From Candidatus Stoquefichus sp. SB1 (GTDB lineage: Bacteria > Bacillota_I > Bacilli_A > Erysipelotrichales > Coprobacillaceae): a DNA stretch of 64,000 nt. Within the stretch, counting starts at the first letter, position 1. Each line of letters starts with the position of its first letter. The notes beneath the pieces are model-generated. The model had not been told where the DNA came from. It was given only the letters and a program-made list of their open reading frames with translations, and made no database searches. The stretch spans positions 193,750 to 257,749 of the forward strand of contig NZ_LN852693.1 in NCBI RefSeq assembly GCF_001244545.1, read 5' to 3'. The translations under genes and the position numbers were made by a program. Of this stretch, positions 26,334 through 35,553 are shown one piece after another.

Positions 26334-26350
26334 AAATCAATTTCTTTTCT
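26319..26350 (+). terminator. rho-independent terminator
   Basis: GAAATTGATTTC (26319-26330) pairs with GAAATCAATTTC (26333-26344), a 12-bp stem with the stop codon in the loop, followed by TTTTC. Confidence 0.75.
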
Positions 26351-26398
26351 TTAAAAATATCTTCATATGTATTATAATGGTCAAGAAAGGGTGATTGC

Positions 26399-27535
26399 AT
26401 GAAATTGAAAACATGGCATTTGTTTTTGGTTATTATTATCTTATTTGGTTGCTCTTTTTATGTTGTTAATTTGAATTTTGATAAGTTTTATCGCGTTAAT
26501 GGTATTAATAATGATAATCGTGTTTTTATTGAAAAATATTTAGATGAAGATGAACAGGCTTATTTGATAGAAAATCAAATTCCTATTGATCAATTTATTG
26601 AATACATAGAATATGATGATTTTTATTTAGAAAATTATCAATATTACAATTATCTTAAAGATACAAAACGTTATCCAAAGACAGCTGATATATTAGAAAT
26701 TGGGAATAGTCTTTCTACACGTTTAACATATTTGTTTAAAGAACGTGCTTTAAATGAAGCTAAGCTTTTAATTGATAAAACATTAGAAATGACTTTTTTA
26801 AATGAAGAAAATTTTCGTTTTGATTATATAGATATTTATGAATATTTAAAACCTTTATATAATCAGAATGATTATTCATATGTTCAAGATAGTGAATTTT
26901 ATATAACAAAACTTCAGCAGATGGGAATAGACGATAATAATCAGTTGAAAGATGTTATGAAAATGTTAACAACAGCTTATAATCAAAAGAGTTTAAAGAA
27001 TTTATTAACAGTAGAATTACCAGAACGTGTACAGATTGTTTTTAATCCTTATGAATTATCAACTTTAGTGGATAATCGACATTATATAGGTAATTATGAA
27101 CCAAGTGGTTTATTATTAACCCAAGATATTCCAAGGGTGAGATATGCAATGTATTTACAAAGTGATGCATATAGTGCATTATTAAAGATGTATGAAGCAT
27201 TAAGTCAAAATTATAGTGGCTTTTTGTTGAGGGAGGCTTATCAGTCACCACAAACATTATCATCTCAAGAAGTAGGATATAATGAATATCAGTTAGGGTT
27301 AACAATATGTGTAACTCAATCACAGAAGGCTTATAAAGATTTTGAAACAACAGAAATGTCACGCTGGTTACAGGAGCATGCATATGAGTATGGGTTTATT
27401 CTGCGATATCCGCAGGGGAAAGCATCCGTTACAAATCATGCTTATGATGCCCATGTTTATCGCTATGTGGGTAAAAGTCTAGCAAAATCGCTACATGATT
27501 CTCAGATGACATTAGAAGAATATCAAACGCAATAA
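26399..27535 (+). CDS. VanY/M15-like protein without zinc ligands
   Basis: A 378-residue exported protein with one N-terminal hydrophobic anchor (about 6-24; the Cys in LFGCS could be a poor lipobox). The C-terminal part resembles M15B D,D-carboxypeptidases (VanY/DacB): FLLREAYQSPQTLSSQEVGY, then WLQEHAYEYGFILRYPQGK. In active enzymes the zinc motifs are SxHxxGxAxD and ExWH. Here they read NEYQLGLTICV near 296 and DAHVYRYVG near 350, so metal-binding His/Asp and His are replaced. I predict a non-catalytic cell-wall binding relative. It is followed after 19 nt by murI. Confidence 0.65.
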   Translation: MKLKTWHLFLVIIILFGCSFYVVNLNFDKFYRVNGINNDNRVFIEKYLDEDEQAYLIENQIPIDQFIEYIEYDDFYLENYQYYNYLKDTKRYPKTADILEIGNSLSTRLTYLFKERALNEAKLLIDKTLEMTFLNEENFRFDYIDIYEYLKPLYNQNDYSYVQDSEFYITKLQQMGIDDNNQLKDVMKMLTTAYNQKSLKNLLTVELPERVQIVFNPYELSTLVDNRHYIGNYEPSGLLLTQDIPRVRYAMYLQSDAYSALLKMYEALSQNYSGFLLREAYQSPQTLSSQEVGYNEYQLGLTICVTQSQKAYKDFETTEMSRWLQEHAYEYGFILRYPQGKASVTNHAYDAHVYRYVGKSLAKSLHDSQMTLEEYQTQ

Positions 27536-27554
27536 TCAGTGAGGAGAGAAGAAA

Positions 27555-28340
27555 ATGGAGAGACCAATTGGAATATTTGATTCAGGCGTTGGTGGATTGA
27601 CTGTTCTGACGCATTTACAAACAGAATTACCACATGAAAATATGATATATATTGGTGATAACATTCATTGCCCTTATGGCGAAAAAAGTAAGGAACAGTT
27701 ATTATCGTATACACGTCAAATTTGTGATTTCTTTATATCACAAAATGTAAAAATGATTGTCTTGGCATGTAACACAACAAGTGCTAATGTCTTATCAGAA
27801 TTACAAGTTCTTTATCCCCAAATTCCAATTGTGGGTGTTATTCATTCAACTGTTCACGATTTTCTAAATCGTGATACAAAAAATGTTCTTGTGATTGCTA
27901 CACAGGCAACCATACAATCACATAAATATCAGGAATTAATTCATCATTATCACCCTGATATCAATGTTTATGAATTAGCAACTCCAAAACTCGTTCCTCT
28001 CATTGAATCGGGTGAATATAAAAATGGGATTGAAAATACATTAAATCACTACCTGCAGCCTTATTTGGATAAAGTTGATTCGTTAATATTGGGATGTACT
28101 CATTATCCAATAGTTCTTGGTCAGATTCAAAAAGTATTTCCAGATAAAGAGTATATTTCAAGTAGTGAATCTATTTGTCAGGAAGTGTCTTCTTATTTGA
28201 AAGTTCATCAAATGTACTGTCAACAAACAAAATTAGGTGAAATCAAGATTTATACAACGGGAAACCCTAAAGAGTTTCGTTATTCATCAGAAGGATTTTT
28301 TCATTACCAGCAATTAAATATTGAACATTTGCAATTTTAA
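27555..28340 (+). CDS. murI: glutamate racemase
   Basis: A 261-residue cofactor-independent racemase making D-glutamate for peptidoglycan. Signature blocks: IGIFDSGVGGLTVLTHL at the N-terminus, the first catalytic Cys (C72) in VLACNTTSANV and the second (C181) in LGCTHYPIV. Start after GTGAGGAGAGAAGAAA. Order murI-gerM-phosphodiesterase corresponds to racE-gerM-(rph-ysnA)-ysnB of Bacillus, with the two middle genes absent. Confidence 0.95.
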   Translation: MERPIGIFDSGVGGLTVLTHLQTELPHENMIYIGDNIHCPYGEKSKEQLLSYTRQICDFFISQNVKMIVLACNTTSANVLSELQVLYPQIPIVGVIHSTVHDFLNRDTKNVLVIATQATIQSHKYQELIHHYHPDINVYELATPKLVPLIESGEYKNGIENTLNHYLQPYLDKVDSLILGCTHYPIVLGQIQKVFPDKEYISSSESICQEVSSYLKVHQMYCQQTKLGEIKIYTTGNPKEFRYSSEGFFHYQQLNIEHLQF

Positions 28341-28364
28341 GAAGTGAAAATTCACTTCTTTTTT
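28341..28364 (+). terminator. rho-independent terminator after murI
   Basis: GAAGTGAA-AA-TTCACTTC immediately after the stop codon, followed by TTTTTT. Confidence 0.85.
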
Positions 28365-28408
28365 GCATATTTTTAATGAATAAACATATGTTATTTTGAG
28401 GTGGGATT

Positions 28409-29296
28409 ATGAACAAGAAAATAGGTGTTATTTCAGTTTTAATAATATGTTTGACATTTGTATCCTACATTTATTTACGTAAGGATACAAAGCGTGAAGA
28501 AAGTCAGGATGTGTATTTAAAAACGGTAGTGTTTAAAGATAGTGATAATGAATTAATTCCTATTTCAATCAATTTTCATAGTCAGGTTGAATTAGAAGAG
28601 GAAGTTAGGAATTGTATTGATTTTATGAAATCTGAAGAGTTAATTGCTTATGGATTATATCCAGTCTTGAGTAAAGATTTAGAAGTTGAATCAATTCAGG
28701 TAAAAAATAAAATATTGACTATTAATTTTAATGATCAGTTATATTCAAATCAGGATGCTTTAGATATTATTGAAGCATTGACATTTACAATGACTGATAA
28801 TCAGGATATTCAACAGTTAAAATTACAGATTCAAGGCAAAGATGTTTCCTATTTACCTAATAGTACAATCCCATTATCATCATTAACACATGATTTAGGA
28901 TTAAATAATTTTGAAGATGCATCTACATTATTGCATCAGACAATTCCAGTAATGGTTTATAATCAAAAAATCATTAATCAATATTCATATTATGTACCAA
29001 CAACAATTCGAATTGATGAAAATGAATCATTAAAATCTCAAGTGCAGACGATTTTAAGTTATGTTCAAAGTAAAATACATCTTATTGATGCAAAACTAGA
29101 TAATGGATTATTAACAATTGATATTGATTCAAATGTTTTGCTTGATAATGAAAAGATAGATCAGAGTTTAGAAGATTTAATTGTTTTATCATTGTCATCT
29201 TTAAAAGATGTTGAAGATGTTGAAATAAAAATTAATGGAGAAGATGTAAGAACAAAACAATCTTCACAAATTGAATATAACTATATAAAAATATAA
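28409..29296 (+). CDS. gerM: GerM-like protein with two GerMN domains
   Basis: A 295-residue exported protein with one N-terminal membrane anchor (about 5-23) and two tandem GerMN-type domains (about 35-145 and 170-285), each with a helix-strand core such as VQTILSYVQSK and KLDNGLLTIDIDSNVLLDN. In Bacillus GerM is a lipoprotein needed for sporulation and germination; here an uncleaved anchor replaces the lipobox. It lies between murI and the phosphodiesterase as in Bacillus, which supports the orthology. Start follows TGAGGTGGGATT. Confidence 0.75.
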   Translation: MNKKIGVISVLIICLTFVSYIYLRKDTKREESQDVYLKTVVFKDSDNELIPISINFHSQVELEEEVRNCIDFMKSEELIAYGLYPVLSKDLEVESIQVKNKILTINFNDQLYSNQDALDIIEALTFTMTDNQDIQQLKLQIQGKDVSYLPNSTIPLSSLTHDLGLNNFEDASTLLHQTIPVMVYNQKIINQYSYYVPTTIRIDENESLKSQVQTILSYVQSKIHLIDAKLDNGLLTIDIDSNVLLDNEKIDQSLEDLIVLSLSSLKDVEDVEIKINGEDVRTKQSSQIEYNYIKI

Positions 29297-29330
29297 ATAT
29301 TTTTGATATAATAGTCGTCGGTGATAGAGA

Positions 29331-29801
29331 ATGAAAAAAATAGTTGTAATGTCAGATAATCATGGCGATGATAGAATGTTAGAATATGTTAGAGAATGTG
29401 AACCACATGCTGATTATTATATCCATTGTGGAGATAGTGAAGCATATCATAAAGAAATGCTGAGTGGATATATTTGTGTAAAAGGGAATAATGATTGGGC
29501 TCTAGATTTACCTCAAGAAGCTCATTTAGTAATTGAAGATATGCCAATTATCATTACGCATGGACAGCACTTTAGTATGTTTAATCGCGAATTAGCAATG
29601 CATGATTTTTTAACGAGAAATCATTGTCAATTATTGCTTTTTGGTCATACCCATATGCCTTTGTTTCAAAGAGAAGGGGACTATTATTATATTAACCCTG
29701 GTTCAACATCTTTACCACGTGGTGGAAGTGATAGAAGCTATGCAGTTGTGACAATTGATCAGCAACAGGTTACATGTGAATTTAAAAAAATTGAGTTATA
29801 A
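29331..29801 (+). CDS. YfcE/MJ0936-type metallophosphoesterase
   Basis: A 156-residue calcineurin-like phosphodiesterase (YsnB-like). Metal ligands: MSDNHGDD (Asp, His), HCGDSEAY (Asp), VKGNNDW (Asn), ITHGQHF and LFGHTHMP (His). It is cytoplasmic; substrates of the family are uncertain (phosphodiesters in vitro). An extended -10 TGATATAAT at 29304-29312 suggests its own promoter. The start has a weak GGTGATAGAG site. It is followed by a terminator and then by the second IS copy. Confidence 0.9.
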   Translation: MKKIVVMSDNHGDDRMLEYVRECEPHADYYIHCGDSEAYHKEMLSGYICVKGNNDWALDLPQEAHLVIEDMPIIITHGQHFSMFNRELAMHDFLTRNHCQLLLFGHTHMPLFQREGDYYYINPGSTSLPRGGSDRSYAVVTIDQQQVTCEFKKIEL

Positions 29802-29816
29802 AAACTCAATTTTTTT
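29785..29816 (+). terminator. rho-independent terminator
   Basis: AAATTGAGTT (29788-29797) pairs with AACTCAATTT (29803-29812), followed by TTTT; overlaps the end of the phosphodiesterase gene. Confidence 0.8.
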
Positions 29817-29980
29817 ATCTATTAAGAATTTGGATGCGCCATTAAATATATTTGCTTAAAGCATTGAATGATAAGCCCTCCTGCTATAATATGAGTACGG
29901 AAGTCTTCGAGGATAAAATGAATATACATGTCTGATGTATCTTTGTTTTGTCCTCTTTTCTTTCATGAAAGGAGATAACT

Positions 29981-31423
29981 ATGCCTAAGATAACGATTTC
30001 ATCTACCAGAGTCTATTATCATGAGTTATCCAATGATACTGCTCTCGCTATTCAAAATGACATATCACTCTATCAGTCAATGCTTCATAAGTCTTACAGA
30101 GAACTCTATCATAACAACAGCATCAACTCCAGATATCTGAAGGATATCTATCATACCAATGACTACTTCCCTTTAAGTGCAATCAGTGAGGCTAAGGGAA
30201 TACTGAAGTCACAGAAGACCTGGCATCATAAGTCTATATCCATGAAAAAGAAGAAGCTAAAGAAGATTGATCAGGAAGAAAAGTATTTTAATCAGTATAG
30301 AATGACCAAGTATACTCTTGTAGCGCTTTCTAAAGCGATTACTCATGGTGAAGTACTTCCACCTGTCTACAGATGCAGGGATATGAAGTGGTATAGTCGT
30401 GATCCTCTTCACTGCTACTATAGAAATCAGTATATGCTTCTGTATCTGTTTGAGGTTCAGATACTGAATCCACTGATCAGGTCAACAGGACATAAATTAA
30501 AGCAGCTCAGATACAGAAGGACAAGGGTGCTTCGTAGGATAGAAAAACTTGAAAAGAGGATGAAGCAGATTCGCTTTCATAGAAACAGGTATATGAAGAT
30601 AACAGGAAGAAGTCAGGGCAAATACTGCAACAATCTGTTCAAGTATGATCACGAAAAGAAGACAATGACATATATCGATACCTATCAGAGAAGACATGCC
30701 TTTTCACTTGACTTTCCCTATCGCAGGGAAGAACTGATAAGAGTACTGAATCTGAAGCATGCCACAAAGGGGAAGGCAGTGTGCTATACCCTGAAGGATA
30801 AAGGTGACTACTTCATTATCAGTGCAGCAATAGAACTTGATGTGAAGTATGAGGGATGCCTGTTTGAAATCACAGGAGGAACAGTTGGAATAGATATCAA
30901 TAACGACAGGATATCATTAAGCGAGATAGACAGACAAGGGAATCTGATATACTGTCGTGATTTTCTATTTGACCTTAGCAGTAAGACATCAAGTCAAAGA
31001 AAATGGATTATAGAGAACACAGTGAAACAGGTCATCGGATACTGCAGAGAAGTCGGTAAGCCACTGATTATAGAGGAACTGAACTTTGAAAAGAAGAAAA
31101 AGGACTTTGAACTGTATAATCAGAATAAGCAGTATCAGAGAATGCTAAGTGAATTCTCATATCGAAAGATCATTGAAAAGCTATACAGTCGCTCATACAA
31201 AGAAAGAATAGGAATCAATGAAGTGAATCCGGCGTATACAAGTATCATAGGAAAGTTGAAATATGCCAGACAGAAGGGAATCAGCATAGATAAGGCAGCA
31301 TCATATGTGATAGCCAGAAGAGGAATGGGATACAGTGAAAGACTGCCATTAAAACAGTATCAGCAAATCAACAAGCCACAACTTACAAGGTGGAGGAACT
31401 ACAGTCAGCTAGCTGCAGAATGA
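29981..31423 (+). CDS. tnpB: TnpB-like RNA-guided nuclease, copy 2
   Basis: A 480-residue TnpB-like protein, identical to the 111-1565 product outside residues 64-205. The RuvC-like residues are retained (D305, E365, D437 by the four-residue offset), and the zinc ribbon is again absent. In the divergent block RKMN is deleted and segments such as FEVQILNPLIRSTGHKLKQL replace FEVQHLNKLMKATRHRIRML. In TnpB structures the N-terminal half includes the REC lobe, which contacts the guide-target duplex. Both copies are intact, so both could be active. Confidence 0.8.
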   Translation: MPKITISSTRVYYHELSNDTALAIQNDISLYQSMLHKSYRELYHNNSINSRYLKDIYHTNDYFPLSAISEAKGILKSQKTWHHKSISMKKKKLKKIDQEEKYFNQYRMTKYTLVALSKAITHGEVLPPVYRCRDMKWYSRDPLHCYYRNQYMLLYLFEVQILNPLIRSTGHKLKQLRYRRTRVLRRIEKLEKRMKQIRFHRNRYMKITGRSQGKYCNNLFKYDHEKKTMTYIDTYQRRHAFSLDFPYRREELIRVLNLKHATKGKAVCYTLKDKGDYFIISAAIELDVKYEGCLFEITGGTVGIDINNDRISLSEIDRQGNLIYCRDFLFDLSSKTSSQRKWIIENTVKQVIGYCREVGKPLIIEELNFEKKKKDFELYNQNKQYQRMLSEFSYRKIIEKLYSRSYKERIGINEVNPAYTSIIGKLKYARQKGISIDKAASYVIARRGMGYSERLPLKQYQQINKPQLTRWRNYSQLAAE

Positions 31424-31666
31424 GTCATAAAAAAATAGCCAGTTCATCATTATGGTTATGATATGAATCAGAGAAAGATTACATGGTCATAGTGAATGAA
31501 ATGAACTGGCTATTGTATAAAAAGAACTATAGAACAGATTCTCGTCGTACTTACAGACAATGCGTTATCTGATAGACAGGAGGAAATGAGATATAGTTAT
31601 ATTCAGATGGTAAGAAACAATCTGGAGCCTGACTATTGGTCAGGTGGAATTATTGAAAATAATTCC
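31424..31666 (+). other. IS right end with nested hairpins, candidate omega-RNA region (copy 2)
   Basis: Identical in sequence to the right end of copy 1: a 14-bp stem after the gene and two terminal hairpins, the last at 31646-31666. The predicted guide would start near 31667 and run into the 3' end of the ATPase gene (TTTTCTTATTGAA...). The hairpins may now also stop transcription arriving from the ATPase gene, whose own terminator is not visible. Confidence 0.5.
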
Positions 31667-31671
31667 TTTTC

Positions 31672-34278
31672 TTATTGAATAATTTTTATAGCCTTTAAAA
31701 CTTCATCAAAGAGAATAGGTGACATACTCAATAATAATCCAATGGAATAATATTGAATAGGTAATTGGGTTAATCCAAAAATCATTGATAAAGGTGGAAT
31801 AAAGAGAACAGCAGCGACTAAGAGAAATGAAATCAATGCAGCTTTATTTAGCATTGTATTACTTAATATACCAATCTTAAATAATGATTTATGAGAACGC
31901 ATATTATAAGATTGAAAAACTTGTGAAAGGGCAAGGACCATAAAACAAAGAGTACGTCCAGCTTTTACAGAATTCAAAGACGTTTTTCCATAATAGAATG
32001 CAAATAATGATAAACCACCAAATAAAAGTCCCTGAATAGCAATTCTTAAACCTAAACGATGCGCAAAGATACTTTCATTTTTATGTCTTGGAGGCATATC
32101 CATAACTTCATCCTCGATTGCTTCCATACCTAATGCAATGGCTGGTAAACTATCAGTCACAAGATTAATCCAAAGCAATTGCATAGATAAAAGGGGAGCT
32201 TGTTTAAAAATAAGCATTGATGTAAAAACAACAAGAATTTCTCCAATATTTGTTCCAAGAAGATAGCCAATTGCTTTTCTAATATTCTGATAAATGCCAC
32301 GTCCTTCTTTAACAGCTTCAACAATAGTTGCAAAATTATCATCCATCAATGTTAAATCGGCAGCACTTTTAGCAACATCTGTTCCAGTAATTCCCATAGC
32401 ACATCCAATATCGCTAGCTTTTAATGCTGGTGCATCATTAACACCGTCTCCAGTCATAGAAACAACAGCATTTTGACGTTGCCATGCTTTGACGACACGA
32501 ATTTTATCTTCTGGAGAAACACGCGCATAAACTGAAATGTTTTGTACTTTTTGATCAAGTTGTTCATCTGAAAGAAGTGCTAGCTGATGACCAGTCATTG
32601 TTTCATCGCCAGGCTGTAAAATTCCTAACTCTTTAGCAATAGCACTTGCAGTAATAATATGATCACCAGTAATCATAACAGGTTTAATACCTGCCTTTAA
32701 ACATGTTGCTACTGCTATTTTGGCTTCATCACGAGGTGGATCAATCATTCCTACTAATCCCATAAAAGTTAAATTTGTTTCAATCGTTTCACATGTAGGG
32801 TGAGTAGGTATTTCATCTATATATTTATATGCCACCGCAATAACACGCAAAGCATTTTGGCTTAATTCCTCTGCTTTTAGCATAGCTTCATGAAGATTGC
32901 CATATTGACATTTTTTGAGTAGCTCATCACATGCACCTTTTGTAATGACTAAAAACTGATCATCTTTTTTAATAATGACGGACATTAATTTTCTATCTGA
33001 ATCAAAAGGTAATTCATATATACGAGGATATTGCTGATGTAATTGATCAATATCAATATGATTTTTAAGTGTTGCTGCAATAATACTTGTTTCAGTTGGA
33101 TCACCAATATGAATTGTTTCATCATTTTGTTGTGTGACAGAACCATTTGAACATAATGTCCCATATTTTAAGAGTTCTAAAATTTCAGGACAATTCTGTT
33201 CATGGATATCTTCTAAAATCTGCTGATCAGTAAATGCTTTTACAAGAGTCATTTTATTTTGCGTTAATGTTCCTGTTTTATCTGAACATATAACACTTGT
33301 ACTTCCTAATGTTTCCACTGCTGGAAGTTTTTTGACAATTGCATTATGTTTGGCCATTTTTCCAACACCAATTGATAAGACAATTGTGACAATAACAGGC
33401 AAACCTTCCGGAATAGCAGAAACAGCTAATGAAACAGATGTCATAAAGATTTCAATCCAAGAAATTCCATCTAACAATCCAATTATGAAAATAATAATAC
33501 ATATGACAACAGCAAGTATTCCTAATAAACGTCCTAATTCAGCAAGTTTTTGTTGTAAAGGTGTTTTTGTTTCTTCTTCGCGATTTAAGAGTTTTGCAAT
33601 TTTACCCATTTCAGTTTCCATTCCAGTATGAGTGATAATCGCAAGGGCAGTTCCATATGTAATGCAGCAGCCACAATAAAGCATATTAAAGCGATCACCA
33701 ATAGCAACATCATCTGCGTCAATGAGGTTGGCATTTTTATCAACTGGAACAGATTCACCAGTGAGTGCAGATTCTTCAGATTTTAAACTTGAAGCAGCAA
33801 TAATTCTTGCATCAGCTGGTATCAAGTCACCAGCTTCTACTTTGATTAAATCACCAATAACCAAATCTTTAGCATCAATTATTTTTTCCTGATTATCTCT
33901 TATAACACGAGCATGTGGAGAAGAAAGTGACATCAGTGCTTCAAGTGATTTTTCAGCTTTGTTTTCTTGAAAAACACCCATGATTGCATTGAGAACAACA
34001 ATGAATAGGATTAATAAGGGTTCAAAGAATGCTGAAACTTCTTTTTCTTGTAAAGCAATCCCAAATGAAATTGCAGCAGCAATCAATAAGATAATGATCA
34101 TTGCATCTTTGAATTGATCAACAAATTTATTCAAATTTGATTTGTTTTTTGCTTTTTCTAATTGATTAGGTCCATATGTTTTTAACCTTTTCTCTGCTTC
34201 TATGGAAGATAATCCCATCTTAGCATCAGTTTTTAAATTTAAAATCACATCATCAACTGACTGATTATATCCTTTCAT
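31672..34278 (-). CDS. calcium-transporting P-type ATPase (type II)
   Basis: An 868-residue P-type ATPase resembling SERCA/PMCA-like bacterial Ca2+ pumps. Cation_ATPase_N domain at 1-70, phosphorylation motif CSDKTGTLTQNKMT (Asp near 333), the helix-4 ion-binding motif PEGLPV, hinge VSMTGDGVNDAPALKASDIG, and about ten membrane helices ending at IIQ. The NLVTDSLPAIALG segment fits calcium pumps. Start follows AGGAGG. The 3' end adjoins IS copy 2, with 5 nt between the hairpin and the stop codon; the protein does not appear shortened. Confidence 0.9.
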   Translation of the reverse strand: MKGYNQSVDDVILNLKTDAKMGLSSIEAEKRLKTYGPNQLEKAKNKSNLNKFVDQFKDAMIIILLIAAAISFGIALQEKEVSAFFEPLLILFIVVLNAIMGVFQENKAEKSLEALMSLSSPHARVIRDNQEKIIDAKDLVIGDLIKVEAGDLIPADARIIAASSLKSEESALTGESVPVDKNANLIDADDVAIGDRFNMLYCGCCITYGTALAIITHTGMETEMGKIAKLLNREEETKTPLQQKLAELGRLLGILAVVICIIIFIIGLLDGISWIEIFMTSVSLAVSAIPEGLPVIVTIVLSIGVGKMAKHNAIVKKLPAVETLGSTSVICSDKTGTLTQNKMTLVKAFTDQQILEDIHEQNCPEILELLKYGTLCSNGSVTQQNDETIHIGDPTETSIIAATLKNHIDIDQLHQQYPRIYELPFDSDRKLMSVIIKKDDQFLVITKGACDELLKKCQYGNLHEAMLKAEELSQNALRVIAVAYKYIDEIPTHPTCETIETNLTFMGLVGMIDPPRDEAKIAVATCLKAGIKPVMITGDHIITASAIAKELGILQPGDETMTGHQLALLSDEQLDQKVQNISVYARVSPEDKIRVVKAWQRQNAVVSMTGDGVNDAPALKASDIGCAMGITGTDVAKSAADLTLMDDNFATIVEAVKEGRGIYQNIRKAIGYLLGTNIGEILVVFTSMLIFKQAPLLSMQLLWINLVTDSLPAIALGMEAIEDEVMDMPPRHKNESIFAHRLGLRIAIQGLLFGGLSLFAFYYGKTSLNSVKAGRTLCFMVLALSQVFQSYNMRSHKSLFKIGILSNTMLNKAALISFLLVAAVLFIPPLSMIFGLTQLPIQYYSIGLLLSMSPILFDEVLKAIKIIQ

Positions 34279-34453
34279 TTATGAAAACCTCCTTTATATT
34301 TCTTCTTACTTATATTATATCACTCACAATCATTGATTTTAAAAAGAAATGTTATTTATAAAAAATTATTTAATTATAATGCCATTCATGACAAGCGTGG
34401 TATAATAGAAGTAGAGAAAAGATGGCAGTTAGACAATAAAGGAGTGAAGTGTT

Positions 34454-34669
34454 ATGTCAAAAATTACATTAAGCTTTTTAGCACAACCATCATTTTTGGG
34501 TGTTGCTCCAATGATTGAATTCAATCAAAAGTGTTATGAAGTCCAGCAAATTTTACCAATGACAACTTTGCCATCTCCTCACTTTTCATCACGATTGCCT
34601 TTATATACAACACATAAAGGTGATACAAAAATTGTCTTAAATATTGATAGTGTTTTAAAACATCATTAA
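34454..34669 (+). CDS. small hypothetical protein
   Basis: A 71-residue basic protein with no membrane segment, cysteine pair or known motif. I do not recognise it. Support for a real gene comes from context: extended -10 TGGTATAAT at 34398-34406, ribosome site AAAGGAGTG 7 nt before the ATG, and a strong terminator directly after the stop. A second frame (34333-34518) is a shadow over the promoter. Confidence 0.55.
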   Translation: MSKITLSFLAQPSFLGVAPMIEFNQKCYEVQQILPMTTLPSPHFSSRLPLYTTHKGDTKIVLNIDSVLKHH

Positions 34670-34674
34670 GACAG

Positions 34675-34707
34675 AAATAAAGGTAGATAAGCTACCTTTA
34701 TTTTTTT
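34675..34707 (+). terminator. rho-independent terminator
   Basis: AAAGGTAG-ATAAG-CTACCTTT stem (34679-34699) with A and T runs on either side. Confidence 0.8.
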
Positions 34708-34780
34708 AAAAAAATAATCAAAAAACTATTGCAACAAACTTTGAGTTATGATATTATATATGGGCAGTCGAAAAACAGAT

Positions 34781-34857
34781 GTCTACGTAGCTCAGCTGGA
34801 TAGAGCACACGCCTTCTAAGCGTGCGGTCACAGGTTCGAATCCTGTCGTGGACGCCA
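34781..34857 (+). tRNA. tRNA-Arg (anticodon UCU)
   Basis: A 77-nt cloverleaf: acceptor GTCTACG pairs with CGTGGAC, D arm GCTCAGCTGGATAGAGC, anticodon loop CTTCTAA (TCT at 34815-34817), T arm with GGTTCGAATCC, and encoded 3' GCCA. It reads AGA, a common Arg codon in AT-rich genomes. A terminator follows 9 nt later. Confidence 0.97.
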
Positions 34858-34866
34858 TTAGAAATT

Positions 34867-34889
34867 AACACACTTCGGTGTGTTTTTTT
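34867..34889 (+). terminator. rho-independent terminator after tRNA-Arg
   Basis: AACACAC-TTCG-GTGTGTT with a TTTTTT tail; the UUCG tetraloop makes it stable. Confidence 0.9.
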
Positions 34890-35483
34890 GCGCGCAAATC
34901 CTTATTTTATAAGGGTTTTCATATTTTAATCAATTCTTCACTTTTATTTTTTTATATTGTATTTATATCTTTATATTTTTTAAAATCCCACAAATTTTAA
35001 GTAAAAATCCCACAAGAATTATTTTTGCTCTATTTTTTTCATTATTTTGATTCTGATTTTGATTGTCCCATAATACTTTGAACTTTTTTTATGTCATTTC
35101 CAGTTAGTTATAATAAGGTTGTAGCACATGAGTGACGTGGTATATCAAGATAAAGATATACGGATATAGAAAAATTCTTCAAGAGTAAATTGAAAGCAAA
35201 AAAAAATTTAGAAAATTTGGTTCTTGCTAAAAAATTATTAACATATGCAAAGGTTAAACGATAAATAATGAAATAACGGATGATCTAATCAGTTATAAAA
35301 GATTTGATATATGAAAAAATTATAAGTTCAATTGAAAATTATATTACACATATGCAAATTTATTCATTAATTATATGAATCATAATAATGACTTTGCAAA
35401 AAAATTATCACTGCTTTTAAGGAGTATCTTCTTGATGTACTAAAATTCTTTTTATTAACAGACATGGACACCATTTAAAAATC
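34890..35483 (+). other. gene-poor stretch after the tRNA, possible decayed integration site
   Basis: About 600 nt without an intact gene. Short frames (for example KFFKSKLKAKKNLENLVLAK near 35168-35264) look like coding debris. Near the end, TGGACACCATTTAAAA (35465-35480) resembles the tRNA 3' end and flank, TGGACGCCATTAGAAA, and is followed by a terminator with no gene before it. This would fit an element that once integrated into the tRNA 3' end and has since been mostly lost. No integrase is recognisable. Confidence 0.35.
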
Positions 35484-35508
35484 AACCTTCTTTTTGAAGG
35501 TTTTTTTT
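35484..35508 (+). terminator. rho-independent terminator without an obvious upstream gene
   Basis: AACCTTC-TTTTT-GAAGGTT followed by TTTTTT. Nearest upstream gene on this strand is tRNA-Arg, which already has its own terminator. Confidence 0.8.
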
Positions 35509-35553
35509 GTTTTTATGTTGTGATATAATAAAAATATGAAAGAAGTGATTGCA

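Larger units (their letters stand above)
29871..31666 (+). mobile_element. tnpB-only IS200/IS605-like element, copy 2
   Basis: Bases 29871-30168 are identical to window bases 1-298, and 30583-31666 to about 725-1808. The block between (30169-30582) is diverged and has a net loss of 12 nt. The same terminal hairpins are present (right-end stem 31646-31666). The left flank is the terminator region of the phosphodiesterase gene; the right end lies 5 nt from the stop codon of the convergent P-type ATPase gene. The outer boundary is uncertain by a few bases because both copies share TTTCTT after the last hairpin. Confidence 0.85.
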
